Assembly: GCF_015163715.1 (NCBI RefSeq)
Contig: NZ_JADDUM010000027.1
Span: 1-64,000 of the forward strand
Direction: 5' to 3'
DNA length: 64,000 nucleotides
DNA from: Pseudomonas cyclaminis
Lineage (GTDB): Bacteria; Pseudomonadota; Gammaproteobacteria; Pseudomonadales; Pseudomonadaceae
Shown here: in pieces, positions 57,141-64,000 of the stretch
Position numbering within the stretch: position 1 is the stretch's first letter
Layout: the number at the start of each line of letters is the position of its first letter
Notes under the pieces: generated by a model
Databases searched by the model: none
Told to the model about the DNA's origin: nothing
The model's input: only the letters and a program-made list of their open reading frames with translations
Program-made: the position numbers and the translations under genes

Positions 57141-57533
57141 TTAGTACGAGAGTGAACGGAGTGAAGTGGGTTTGAGGTTTTGGGCTGGGCGAGCGAGGCG
57201 TGCGAACGTGGCTCGCCATATGTCGCGCTGGTTGAGCAGGGTTTCAAAGCAACAGAGCACTTGTGCTTCTTCCCGCTCCTCGCGCAGGGTTTGAATCAGC
57301 CAAAGCTCTTCACTGTCAGCTTTTCGGACCAATACGCCTTGAAAGCGGCTTAGGCTGACCGCGCCCAAGCGCATCCAACTTTGCAAGCTCGCGTTATCTG
57401 AAGACGCGGATGTCAGTTGAGCTTCCAATAAAATGAAGGGGCCCTGTCGTTTTAAAATAATTTCGTCGTTATTTTCAGATAAGTTGAGTTGCTCCTCTTG
57501 GCTACGTAACCATTCAAGAATCAGGTCGTTCAT
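57141..57533 (-). CDS. rspG: RspG, chaperone-like protein (HrpG)
   Basis: 130 aa from MNDLILEWLRSQEEQ, whose start overlaps the end of rspF by sequence. It resembles HrpG-type chaperones; in P. syringae HrpG frees HrpS from HrpV. Sequence includes an alpha-beta pattern typical of type III chaperones (FQGVLVRKADSEELWLIQTLREEREEAQVLCCFETLLNQ). Confidence 0.75.
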   Translation of the reverse strand: MNDLILEWLRSQEEQLNLSENNDEIILKRQGPFILLEAQLTSASSDNASLQSWMRLGAVSLSRFQGVLVRKADSEELWLIQTLREEREEAQVLCCFETLLNQRDIWRATFARLARPAQNLKPTSLRSLSY

Positions 57534-57534
57534 G

Positions 57535-57741
57535 TTATTGAAAACTTTCAATGGTCGTTTTTAGAGAAAGCAGCTCAACTCGATGATTTTCAGTGAACAT
57601 CCCGTGGGTCGCTAAAGACTGCATTGATAACCTATGGAATAGTTCACCGTCCAATTCTTCGCTCACGCTGGCTTGAAGCCGTTTGTACGAAGAGTCAGCC
57701 ATTTTTGTTGCTTGGTGCGCGAGTGTCTTGGTAGCGAACAT
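57535..57741 (-). CDS. rspF: RspF, small Hrp protein (HrpF-like)
   Basis: 68 aa, entirely helical (MFATKTLAHQATKMADSSYKRLQASVSEELDGELF...). The position between rspE and rspG and the size match HrpF of P. syringae. AAAGGAACC precedes the ATG. HrpF is a chaperone-like protein for HrpA and HrpG. Confidence 0.75.
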   Translation of the reverse strand: MFATKTLAHQATKMADSSYKRLQASVSEELDGELFHRLSMQSLATHGMFTENHRVELLSLKTTIESFQ

Positions 57742-57848
57742 AGCGGTTCCTTTAAACTCTGTTATTGGTATTTTTTACTGATTTGGTTTGTTGCAGAGCG
57801 CAGTTTTCAGCATGAACTGAGCATTATTAGATGTTGCTCCGATATTCT

Positions 57849-58424
57849 TTATAAGGTGTGAAAAAAAGCGGTGAGCATGGTCTCCCAGCTGATACAAAAG
57901 TCTCCCTCCTCTGTTTTCAGGATCAGTGTTTGAGGAGGGGTCGCCTCATCCGCGTTAAGTTTCCAAATAGTAGGTTTTTGATGAGCAAACCATCGTTCTA
58001 TCTCATCAAAATCATGCGGATGGCAGAATAGGTCCGCGCAGACTTCGTGGACTTGATTCGCCATCAATTGCCTCAGGAGTGCCGCCAGCCTGATGGGACG
58101 GGGTGTTTCATCAAGCAGGCATCGAATAGCCTCACGGGTGATGAAACTCGCATGTTGCTCGAGCTTGTCGCACATGGCTTGACGATCGTGCTCCCAACGT
58201 TTGAGCTGAGCATCAGCGCGTCGCCAGATTTCCAGAGATGCTTCCTCCTTCAACGTCTCACATCTTTTTTGCGCCAAACTCAGCAACTTATCGGCTTGAT
58301 CGTTGGCGTGCCTCAAGAGCTGTTCTGCCTGTATCCAATTTGCAAGTTCTTCCCGTGGGATGAGACTGCGAGGCAATTCGTGCCTGTCCTTGGGCACATC
58401 AATGGTATGTCGGTATAACATCAC
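57849..58424 (-). CDS. rspE: RspE, stator protein (HrpE/SctL)
   Basis: 191 aa. Coiled-coil middle (WIQAEQLLRHANDQADKLLSLAQKRCETLKEEASLEIWRRADAQLKRWEHDRQAM) and a FliH/YscL-type C-terminal domain. It regulates the RscN ATPase. Two ATG codons are adjacent; the first is taken. Eight bases after rspD. Confidence 0.85.
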   Translation of the reverse strand: MMLYRHTIDVPKDRHELPRSLIPREELANWIQAEQLLRHANDQADKLLSLAQKRCETLKEEASLEIWRRADAQLKRWEHDRQAMCDKLEQHASFITREAIRCLLDETPRPIRLAALLRQLMANQVHEVCADLFCHPHDFDEIERWFAHQKPTIWKLNADEATPPQTLILKTEEGDFCISWETMLTAFFHTL

Positions 58425-58432
58425 TGATCTCC

Positions 58433-59005
58433 TTACCCATGTGATCCAGGGGGTATAGAGTCGCTTGGCAAGGAGGTTACACGCCAGACGACCGCCTGCC
58501 AGAGGGTGCTTAATCGGTTGCTTGTGTTCTCTAGGCAGATAGATTTTTTTTCAACCTCATACGTTCTCTGACGGGGAAAGCGCAATCTAAGGCGCTGCCA
58601 GATAGGAGGGTCGAGCCAGCTAAGTAGCAGTTGTAATGGATCTGCGTCGGGGGAAAGCATTGCAGGAGGAAGTGCCTTAGATAGGCGTCTGCACCAGTGC
58701 TGATGACTTTCACTCAACGTTGGAGCCGCATGAGGATTAACGGTGTCGTGAGCCAGTGTCAGCGCCAGGTCGAGTTGTTCACTTGACGCAAGGGCCAAGC
58801 GCAGCACGGTGGGGTTTGTCGCAGGGGGTAAACAGGCTTTCACACCCATGAATACGCCCCATACCGGCTGTTTGCCCTGATAAAGTGTATTAAACGTAGC
58901 GTGCTGACCCTCCTTCCAGTCTTCATGGGCGTTTTGCCAAGGGCATGCCCACCACTGAACCCATGCCAGGTGCTCACTCAGTGGGTATTCGATCTTAGGC
59001 ATCAT
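58433..59005 (-). CDS. rspD: RspD, sorting-platform protein (HrpD/SctK)
   Basis: 190 aa. HrpD-like: MMPKIEYPLSEHLAWVQWWACPW..., and a C-terminal stretch PPIWQRLRLRFPRQRTYEVEKKSI. Cys, Trp and His rich for its size. It overlaps rscJ by 11 bases. Confidence 0.8.
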   Translation of the reverse strand: MMPKIEYPLSEHLAWVQWWACPWQNAHEDWKEGQHATFNTLYQGKQPVWGVFMGVKACLPPATNPTVLRLALASSEQLDLALTLAHDTVNPHAAPTLSESHQHWCRRLSKALPPAMLSPDADPLQLLLSWLDPPIWQRLRLRFPRQRTYEVEKKSICLENTSNRLSTLWQAVVWRVTSLPSDSIPPGSHG

Positions 59006-59795
59006 TCGCAGGTCCGGCAGAATCGTTCATTACTGACGACGCGTGCAGAAATCGCTGACGCCGACGGTGCATAAATAGCGTGGCAACAACAGTTACCACC
59101 ACGCCAAGCAGAGCGGTGATTAATGTGCTACGCCAAAAACCTAGATCCTCGCCGGGCACCAGGAAGGGGCCAAAATACACTAGGCGTTGCTGCTCCTGAT
59201 AAGCAGTCGCTGGAACGAATATCACGCTGAGTTTTTGAGGGTTGTCGATTGCCGTGGCCATGCCTGGGATGCTGCCTGCCACCATCCTGCGAACACGTGC
59301 GCGGATGTTGTCGGGATCCAGGCGTGGGTCGTGTTTTATAAACACAGAAGCAGATGCGGGCTGGACCGGTTCACCGGGTGCGATGCGTTCAGGCAGTACC
59401 ACGTGGACTCGGGCAACGATGACTCCGTCAATGTTGGACAGCGTGGCCTCAAGTCCTTGGGACAAGGCATAGATGTAGCGCGCTCGCTCTTCGAGCGGCG
59501 TGGAGATAACGCCTTCCTTGCGAAATGTTTCGCCCAGTGTCGTCCTGGCCGCTCGTGGCAGACCCGCGGCTTCCAAGGTACGTACGGCGCGCCCGATGTT
59601 GTTTGCGTTGACCGTCACAATGACACCATCTTTGCTAGGGACTTTTTTCGCGCGAATGTGTTTATCTGCAAGTTCTGCTATGACCTCATTGGCCTCTTGC
59701 TCAGAGAGCTTGCTATGGAGCTCGACCCGCTCACCGCAACCGTTCAGCATAAGTATAGTTGCCAAGAGTAATACGAAAGGCAATAAGTTATTCAT
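58995..59795 (-). CDS. rscJ: RscJ, inner-ring lipoprotein (SctJ)
   Basis: 266 aa. Lipobox LNGC at residues 17-20, then the SctJ/FliF ring domains ([61 protein letters not shown]-like, [30 protein letters not shown]) and one C-terminal transmembrane helix near 222-242 ([20 protein letters not shown]). Complete. Confidence 0.93.
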   Translation of the reverse strand: [266 protein letters not shown]

Positions 59796-59800
59796 GTTGA

Positions 59801-60169
59801 TTATTGCAAGTTAGAAACTTTGTCAATGCTTTGTGTCGTCTTGGCAAGGCATTTTACTAGCAGTTGGGAGGTTATTTGTATATTCGCCAGCACTCCAGGG
59901 AATTCCCGGAATTTAGTCATGTCCAGCTGCTTGTTAGTTGATTTAAGCAGTTTTGCCATTCGCATTTTAGATGTGTATAACGGATTGATAGCCTCAGCAA
60001 TCCCGGGGGCTAGAGAAGGCCTGGTATTAGATGCGTTTATCTTTGTATTCTCTTCGAGCAATGATGTGAAGAAACAAGAGTCGCTATGGCAGGTTGACTG
60101 ATCTCGTTTGGTGTTAGTAGTGCCGAGATCTAGCTTTTTCTCTAAGTCAACAAATTCTCTTATTTGCAT
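59801..60169 (-). CDS. rspB: RspB, probable inner-rod protein (HrpB/SctI)
   Basis: 122 aa. The C-terminal half (AKLLKSTNKQLDMTKFREFPGVLANIQITSQLLVKCLAKTTQSIDKVSNLQ) has the amphipathic helix pattern of type III inner-rod proteins, with position and size matching HrpB. The N-terminus is divergent. Five bases before rscJ. Confidence 0.75.
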   Translation of the reverse strand: MQIREFVDLEKKLDLGTTNTKRDQSTCHSDSCFFTSLLEENTKINASNTRPSLAPGIAEAINPLYTSKMRMAKLLKSTNKQLDMTKFREFPGVLANIQITSQLLVKCLAKTTQSIDKVSNLQ

Positions 60170-60273
60170 AACATACCTATTATATAAAGCGCCGCAGAAA
60201 AATTTACAAAAATAGTGAGCGCTGACTACGGTTTGGGGCCTCTCGGGCTGATATGCCCGAGAGGTAAAAACTA

Positions 60274-60471
60274 TTAAGTTTTGGCAACTTGAAGGAGGTC
60301 GTTAAATTTTTTCTTATCAATTTGCTTCAAGGCAGTTTCAAGTTTATTCCCTCTATCAAGGCCGTCAAGAGCGTCTGCGGCGGAGTTAGATCCCGATTCC
60401 GAGCTCGATGAGGCGCCGTAGTTTTGCTGTTGAGTATATGGATTTGTTGGGGGGAGACCGGATATAGACAT
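60274..60471 (-). CDS. Small hrp-box-controlled protein, possible pilin RspA
   Basis: 65 aa: a Ser/Gln/Asn-rich N-terminal half (PPTNPYTQQQNYGASSSSESGS) and a short C-terminal helix (LETALKQIDKKKFNDLLQVAKT). GGAG is 9 bases before the ATG. It is the first gene after a strong hrp box, which is the place of the pilin gene hrpA in P. syringae. It is shorter than HrpA (about 110 aa) and has no clear similarity to it, so the pilin assignment rests on position. Confidence 0.6.
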   Translation of the reverse strand: MSISGLPPTNPYTQQQNYGASSSSESGSNSAADALDGLDRGNKLETALKQIDKKKFNDLLQVAKT

Positions 60472-60570
60472 GAGAAAAACTCCAGAACATTAATTTTCAA
60501 GTTTGTTTTTTGCTGTCGATCAAAAATGTGGAAAAGGTCATTTTTTCTCACAAATGATCTTGGCGTTAGA

Positions 60571-60598
60571 TATGTGGCTTGTAGGTCGGTGGCGTTCC
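60571..60598 (-). promoter_or_regulatory. hrp box before the rspA-rspB operon
   Basis: On the minus strand, GGAACG, 15 bases, CCACATA, one mismatch to the HrpL consensus. It lies 100 bp before the 65-aa gene and should drive the leftward operon. Confidence 0.8.
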
Positions 60599-60748
60599 AT
60601 ATCATGAGTAAATTAGATGTTTCTAAATGTGTTACTGGCATGAATGTCGGTATGATATTTTTGTTAAGGCATGGAGTTGCTGAATTTCTCGAGGTGTAGC
60701 CAGGGGGGCAAATGTTTCTAGAGAAAATGCACCTTCAAGCCAACCTGA

Positions 60749-61672
60749 TTACCTCAGCGATATCGCTAGCTGTTTCATCCTATAGTATAAAGTCCGCTTG
60801 GTTACCTTAAGCTCAACCGCTACATTGTCTACACAGTGTTGGTGCCGGAACAACGACTCTTCAATTAGCGCTTTTTCAATTTGCTGCAAGCGCTCCTTGA
60901 GGCTTGCTTGAACTTCTTGTTCGCTGCTCATGGGAGTAGAAAACGGTGGCAAATTCAACACGAACCGTTTGGCCGTTGACCGTAGTTCACGCACGTTGCC
61001 GAGCCAGGTGTGGCATAGCAGTTGTTGCAGTAGCCCCTCAGAAGGGTGCGGGGCAGTGCATTTGAAGCGGTTTGCTTCTTGCCGGATCATTTCCAGGAAC
61101 AGCGGAATGATGCGCTCGCGTCGCTCCCGCAGTGCCGGGAGCTGAATATTCACGACATTCAGGCGAAAATACAGGTCACGCCTGAAGGTGCCGTGTTCGA
61201 CCATCTGGTGCAGCGAGTGCTGGGCAGACGCAATGACGCGCATGTCCACAGGGATGAAGCGGGTCGAACCCAGGCGCTCCACGCCGCGTGATTCCAGCAC
61301 GCGTAGCAGCTTGGCCTGCAGGTTCAATGGCATGCTGTCGATCTCATCAAGGTAAAGCGTGCCCAGGTGGGCAGCCTCTACGAAGCCGGCCCTGGATTGC
61401 ATCGCCCCGGTATAGGCGCCGCTGTTGACGCCGAACAATTGGCTTTCCGCGAGGCTTTCCGGGATGGCTGCACAGTTCACGGGAACAAAATTACCTCGCC
61501 GTCCCGATAGAAGATGAATCCGTTGTGCTAGCGTATCTTTGCCTGTACCGGTTTCCCCCAGTAACAAAATGTCAATGTTGAGGGTAGCCGTGTTGTTTAG
61601 TGTGTTTTCAATATCTGGGCCTTCGATGAGTGAAAATGCCGTTTCATTTTCCATGTTGAAGGTTGTCGACAT
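60749..61672 (-). CDS. rspR: RspR, sigma-54 activator of rspL (HrpR/HrpS type)
   Basis: 307 aa, an enhancer-binding protein without a receiver domain, like HrpR and HrpS. Walker A GETGTGKD (39-46), GAYTGA loop (85-90, a variant of GAFTGA), Walker B GTLYLDEID (104-112), arginine-finger region RERRERIIPLF, and a C-terminal Fis-type helix-turn-helix (CVDNVAVELKVTKRTLYYRMKQL). It should activate the sigma-54 promoter of rspL and be restrained by RspV. P. syringae has two such genes; only one is seen here. Confidence 0.92.
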   Translation of the reverse strand: MSTTFNMENETAFSLIEGPDIENTLNNTATLNIDILLLGETGTGKDTLAQRIHLLSGRRGNFVPVNCAAIPESLAESQLFGVNSGAYTGAMQSRAGFVEAAHLGTLYLDEIDSMPLNLQAKLLRVLESRGVERLGSTRFIPVDMRVIASAQHSLHQMVEHGTFRRDLYFRLNVVNIQLPALRERRERIIPLFLEMIRQEANRFKCTAPHPSEGLLQQLLCHTWLGNVRELRSTAKRFVLNLPPFSTPMSSEQEVQASLKERLQQIEKALIEESLFRHQHCVDNVAVELKVTKRTLYYRMKQLAISLR

Positions 61673-61986
61673 TGAAAGATGTTCCCTTCCTGCTATTAAT
61701 TCATTGTTAAAAGGACGTTATGCTCGCGATGACCAGTGGCGTAGATTATAGGGGCTGTCATTCATTCTTAAAGGGGGGCGACGGGCAATTGCTGTAGGAA
61801 AGTGTCTTTATGTTGTAGCGATGAAGTCGCATCGTTCTTGGTGGGTGCGAGGAATAAGCAAGTCAAATAGGATAAGTCTGAAAGTATTTAATATTCGGAT
61901 ATGAAGACTATATAAAATTAAATACTTGCCCACAAAAAAGCCGATGCAATGCATCGGCTTTTTTATTGGTGTATTAAGAGTGACGT
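61673..61986. other. Gap between rspR and ychF
   Basis: 314 bp, AT-rich near rspR; contains the ychF terminator and presumably the rspR promoter. Marks the right border of the type III cluster. Confidence 0.5.
61934..61964. terminator. Bidirectional terminator after ychF
   Basis: AAAAAAGCCGATGC and GCATCGGCTTTTTT form a symmetric stem with a 3-base loop, T runs both ways. Ends ychF transcription 22 bp past its stop. Confidence 0.85.
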
Positions 61987-63087
61987 TTACACGTTAAAGC
62001 GGAAGTGCATCACGTCGCCATCCTTGACGATATATTCCTTACCTTCCAAACGCCATTTACCGGCTTCCTTAGCACCGGCCTCACCCTTGAACTGGATAAA
62101 GTCGTTGTAGGCGATCACTTCAGCGCGGATAAAGCCTTTTTCAAAGTCGGTGTGGATCACACCGGCAGCCTGTGGCGCAGTGGCGCCGACTTTTACGGTC
62201 CAGGCGCGGACTTCTTCGACACCGGCGGTGAAGTAGGTCTGCAGGTTGAGCATTTCGTAGCCGGCGCGGATCACGCGGTTCAGGCCAGGTTCTTCCAGGC
62301 CCAGGGCCTCAAGGAACATGTCTTTCTCTTCGCCGTCATCGAGCTCGGCGATTTCTGCTTCGATCTTGTTGCACACCGGCACCACGATCGCGCCTTCTTC
62401 GTCGGCAATGGCCTTGACCACGTCGAGCAGCGGGTTGTTCTCGAAGCCGTCTTCAGCGACGTTGGCGATGTACATCACAGGCTTGGTGGTCAGCAGGTGA
62501 AAGCCCTTGATCACGGCCTTCTCGTCAGCGCCCATGGTCTTCATCAGGCTGCGTGCCGGCTTGCCTTCGGTGAAGTGCGCGATCAACTGCTCCAGCAGGC
62601 CTTTCTGGACCACTGCGTCCTTGTCGCCGCCCTTGGCGTTACGTGCGACTTTCTGCAGTTGCTTCTCGCAGCTGTCGAGGTCGGCGAAGATCAGTTCCAG
62701 GTCGATGATCTCGATGTCGCGTTTCGGATCGACGCTGTTGGAGACGTGAATCACGTTCTCGTCTTCAAAGCAGCGGACTACATGGGCGATGGCGTCGGTT
62801 TCACGGATGTTGGCCAGGAACTTGTTGCCCAGGCCTTCGCCTTTCGATGCGCCGGCTACCAGGCCGGCGATGTCGACGAACTCCATGGTGGTCGGCAGGA
62901 CGCGCTTGGGATTGACGATGGCCGCCAGGGCGTCCAGGCGTGGATCCGGCATCGGCACGATACCGCTGTTGGGTTCGATGGTGCAGAAGGGGAAGTTCTC
63001 CGCCGCAATACCGGACTTGGTCAAAGCGTTGAACAAGGTGGATTTGCCGACGTTGGGCAGGCCGACGATGCCGCAATTGAATCCCAT
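61987..63087 (-). CDS. ychF: YchF ribosome-binding ATPase
   Basis: 366 aa. Obg-related ATPase of the TRAFAC class. P-loop [16 protein letters not shown] at the N-terminus, then [27 protein letters not shown], the altered base-specificity motif ([11 protein letters not shown]) and a C-terminal TGS domain ([31 protein letters not shown]). Core gene, cotranscribed with pth. Confidence 0.97.
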   Translation of the reverse strand: MGFNCGIVGLPNVGKSTLFNALTKSGIAAENFPFCTIEPNSGIVPMPDPRLDALAAIVNPKRVLPTTMEFVDIAGLVAGASKGEGLGNKFLANIRETDAIAHVVRCFEDENVIHVSNSVDPKRDIEIIDLELIFADLDSCEKQLQKVARNAKGGDKDAVVQKGLLEQLIAHFTEGKPARSLMKTMGADEKAVIKGFHLLTTKPVMYIANVAEDGFENNPLLDVVKAIADEEGAIVVPVCNKIEAEIAELDDGEEKDMFLEALGLEEPGLNRVIRAGYEMLNLQTYFTAGVEEVRAWTVKVGATAPQAAGVIHTDFEKGFIRAEVIAYNDFIQFKGEAGAKEAGKWRLEGKEYIVKDGDVMHFRFNV

Positions 63088-63109
63088 GGTGTTTCCCCTC
63101 GGAAAAAAG

Positions 63110-63694
63110 TCAGGCCTTCTGGCTGTGCAGGTTTTTCATCGCACGGTTCCATTCACCGGCGAAGATATCCGGCAGCACGCCGAGGGCAAAGTCGATGCTG
63201 GCATCGAGTTTTTCCTGTTCGGCGCGTGGCGCACGACCCAGGACGAAATTTGAAACCATACTCGCAACGCCTGGGTGGCCAATGCCGAGCCGCAGACGGT
63301 AGAAATTATTCTGATTACCCAACTGCGCGATGATGTCGCGCAGGCCGTTATGCCCGCCATGCCCGCCGCCAAGCTTGAGCTTGGCAACGCCGGGAGGCAG
63401 GTCCAGTTCGTCATGGGCCACCAGGATTTCTTCGGGTTTGATCCGGAAGAAGCCCGCAAGCGCCGCGACAGCCTGGCCGCTGCGGTTCATGTAGGTGGTG
63501 GGAATCAGTAGACGAACATCCTGACCCTGGTGCGAGAAGCGCCCGGTCAGGCCAAAATATTTGCGATCGGCCGCCAGGTTTACACCTTGGGCATGGGCGA
63601 TGCGCTCAACAAAAAGGGCCCCCGCGTTATGCCGGGTCTGTTCGTATTCGGCGCCTGGATTTCCCAGGCCAACGATCAGTTTAATGGCAGTCAC
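63110..63694 (-). CDS. pth: Peptidyl-tRNA hydrolase
   Basis: 194 aa from a GTG start ([17 protein letters not shown]); AAGGAAGG lies about 13 bases before. A longer ATG frame adds 26 residues with no family match. Motifs: [61 protein letters not shown] (catalytic His, Asp region). Twenty-two bases before ychF, the common pth-ychF order after rplY. Confidence 0.96.
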   Translation of the reverse strand: MTAIKLIVGLGNPGAEYEQTRHNAGALFVERIAHAQGVNLAADRKYFGLTGRFSHQGQDVRLLIPTTYMNRSGQAVAALAGFFRIKPEEILVAHDELDLPPGVAKLKLGGGHGGHNGLRDIIAQLGNQNNFYRLRLGIGHPGVASMVSNFVLGRAPRAEQEKLDASIDFALGVLPDIFAGEWNRAMKNLHSQKA

Positions 63695-63862
63695 GACAGG
63701 GGCCCTTCCTTTGGAGTTGTGGATAACATCGCCGCGACCTGAGTGCGGCGAAAGTGGACGACAGGAGCTCACTTATCCAGAGATAAACTTCGCGTTGTCG
63801 CCCGCTTTCTCGCTACGTTCCGGTCCGCGATGTTTCCTCAAGCTCCGGCAATACAGAGTGAA

Positions 63863-64000
63863 TTACTCTGCAGCGCCTTCTTCAGCTTCTGGAGCAACGC
63901 GTGGAGCGTGTACGTTTGCAACAGCTTTGTCATCACCGTGAGCCAGTGCAACGAACTCAACGCCTTTAGGGGCCTTGAGGTCGGACAGGTGAACGATTGC
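63863..64000 (-). CDS. rplY: Ribosomal protein L25 (RplY/Ctc), 3' part
   Basis: The last 45 codons ([22 protein letters not shown]...[11 protein letters not shown]) of bL25 in its long, CTC-type form; the rest lies beyond the window. The acidic tail is typical for the family. Confidence 0.92.
   Translation of the reverse strand, partial: AIVHLSDLKAPKGVEFVALAHGDDKAVANVHAPRVAPEAEEGAAE

Noticed and set aside
57535..57760. GGAACC near the rspF start as an hrp box
   Set aside because: No CCAC half-site at 15-16 bases; it is the ribosome-binding region of rspF.
62005..63333. 442-codon frame antisense to ychF and pth
   Set aside because: Shadow of two certain core genes.

Overview
The window looks like a chromosome segment of a Pseudomonas in the fluorescens group. 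The evidence is its high-GC coding style, an OprD porin, DUF2790 and DUF3077 proteins, a FecI/FecR/TonB siderophore unit, and a type III secretion cluster with the gene order of the P. fluorescens SBW25 Rsp/Rsc system (Hrp1-like). No homology search was run; all names rest on reading the translated proteins.

Layout. 0-10.4 kb holds housekeeping and accessory genes: a metal-type two-component pair, OprD porin, DUF2790 protein, PAS-PAS chemoreceptor, AraC regulator with a LysE exporter, DdlA and a frameshifted gamma-glutamyltransferase. 10.5-14.9 kb is an AvrE/DspE-family type III effector (RopE), split by a one-base deletion and preceded by a possible hrp box. 15-20 kb has a PhzF-like protein and an iron-uptake unit (TonB receptor, FecR, FecI) with a Fur-like dyad. 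20-28 kb has an EamA transporter, a GntR regulator and a divergent 5-oxoproline operon (NRAMP-like transporter, PxpA, DUF1445 protein, PxpB-PxpC fusion, biotin carboxylase-BCCP).

28.08-43.06 kb is a 15-kb integrative element in the 3' end of tRNA-Met(CAT). It resembles a P4-type satellite: tyrosine integrase, AlpA-like regulator, Ash/Icd-like protein, small overlapping genes and a large primase-helicase. It is bounded by imperfect 100-bp direct repeats and carries a 0.3-kb inverted repeat rich in GTAAC motifs, one copy of which includes the end of a second integrase. Its AT-rich cargo is three overlapping genes: a 1106-aa histidine-kinase-like protein, a stand-alone receiver, and a receiver fused to an alpha/beta-hydrolase. 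This matches the layout of Detocs anti-phage systems, with a hydrolase as effector. It is the most interesting system in the window.

43.4-61.7 kb is the type III secretion cluster. RspR (a bacterial enhancer-binding protein) should act on a sigma-54 promoter in front of rspL; RspL (ECF sigma) should then read hrp boxes before rspJ, before the rspA/rspB operon and possibly before ropE. The rightward operon is rspJ-rscV-rspQ-rscN-rspO-rspP-rscQ-rscR-rscS-rscT-rscU and the leftward one rspA-rspB-rscJ-rspD-rspE-rspF-rspG-rscC-rspT-rspV. rscV (at a T9 tract) and rscU (just before the NPTH autocleavage site) each carry one-base indels. With ropE and ggt that makes four single-base frameshifts, from decay, slippage or sequence error. 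62-64 kb is core: ychF, pth and the end of rplY.
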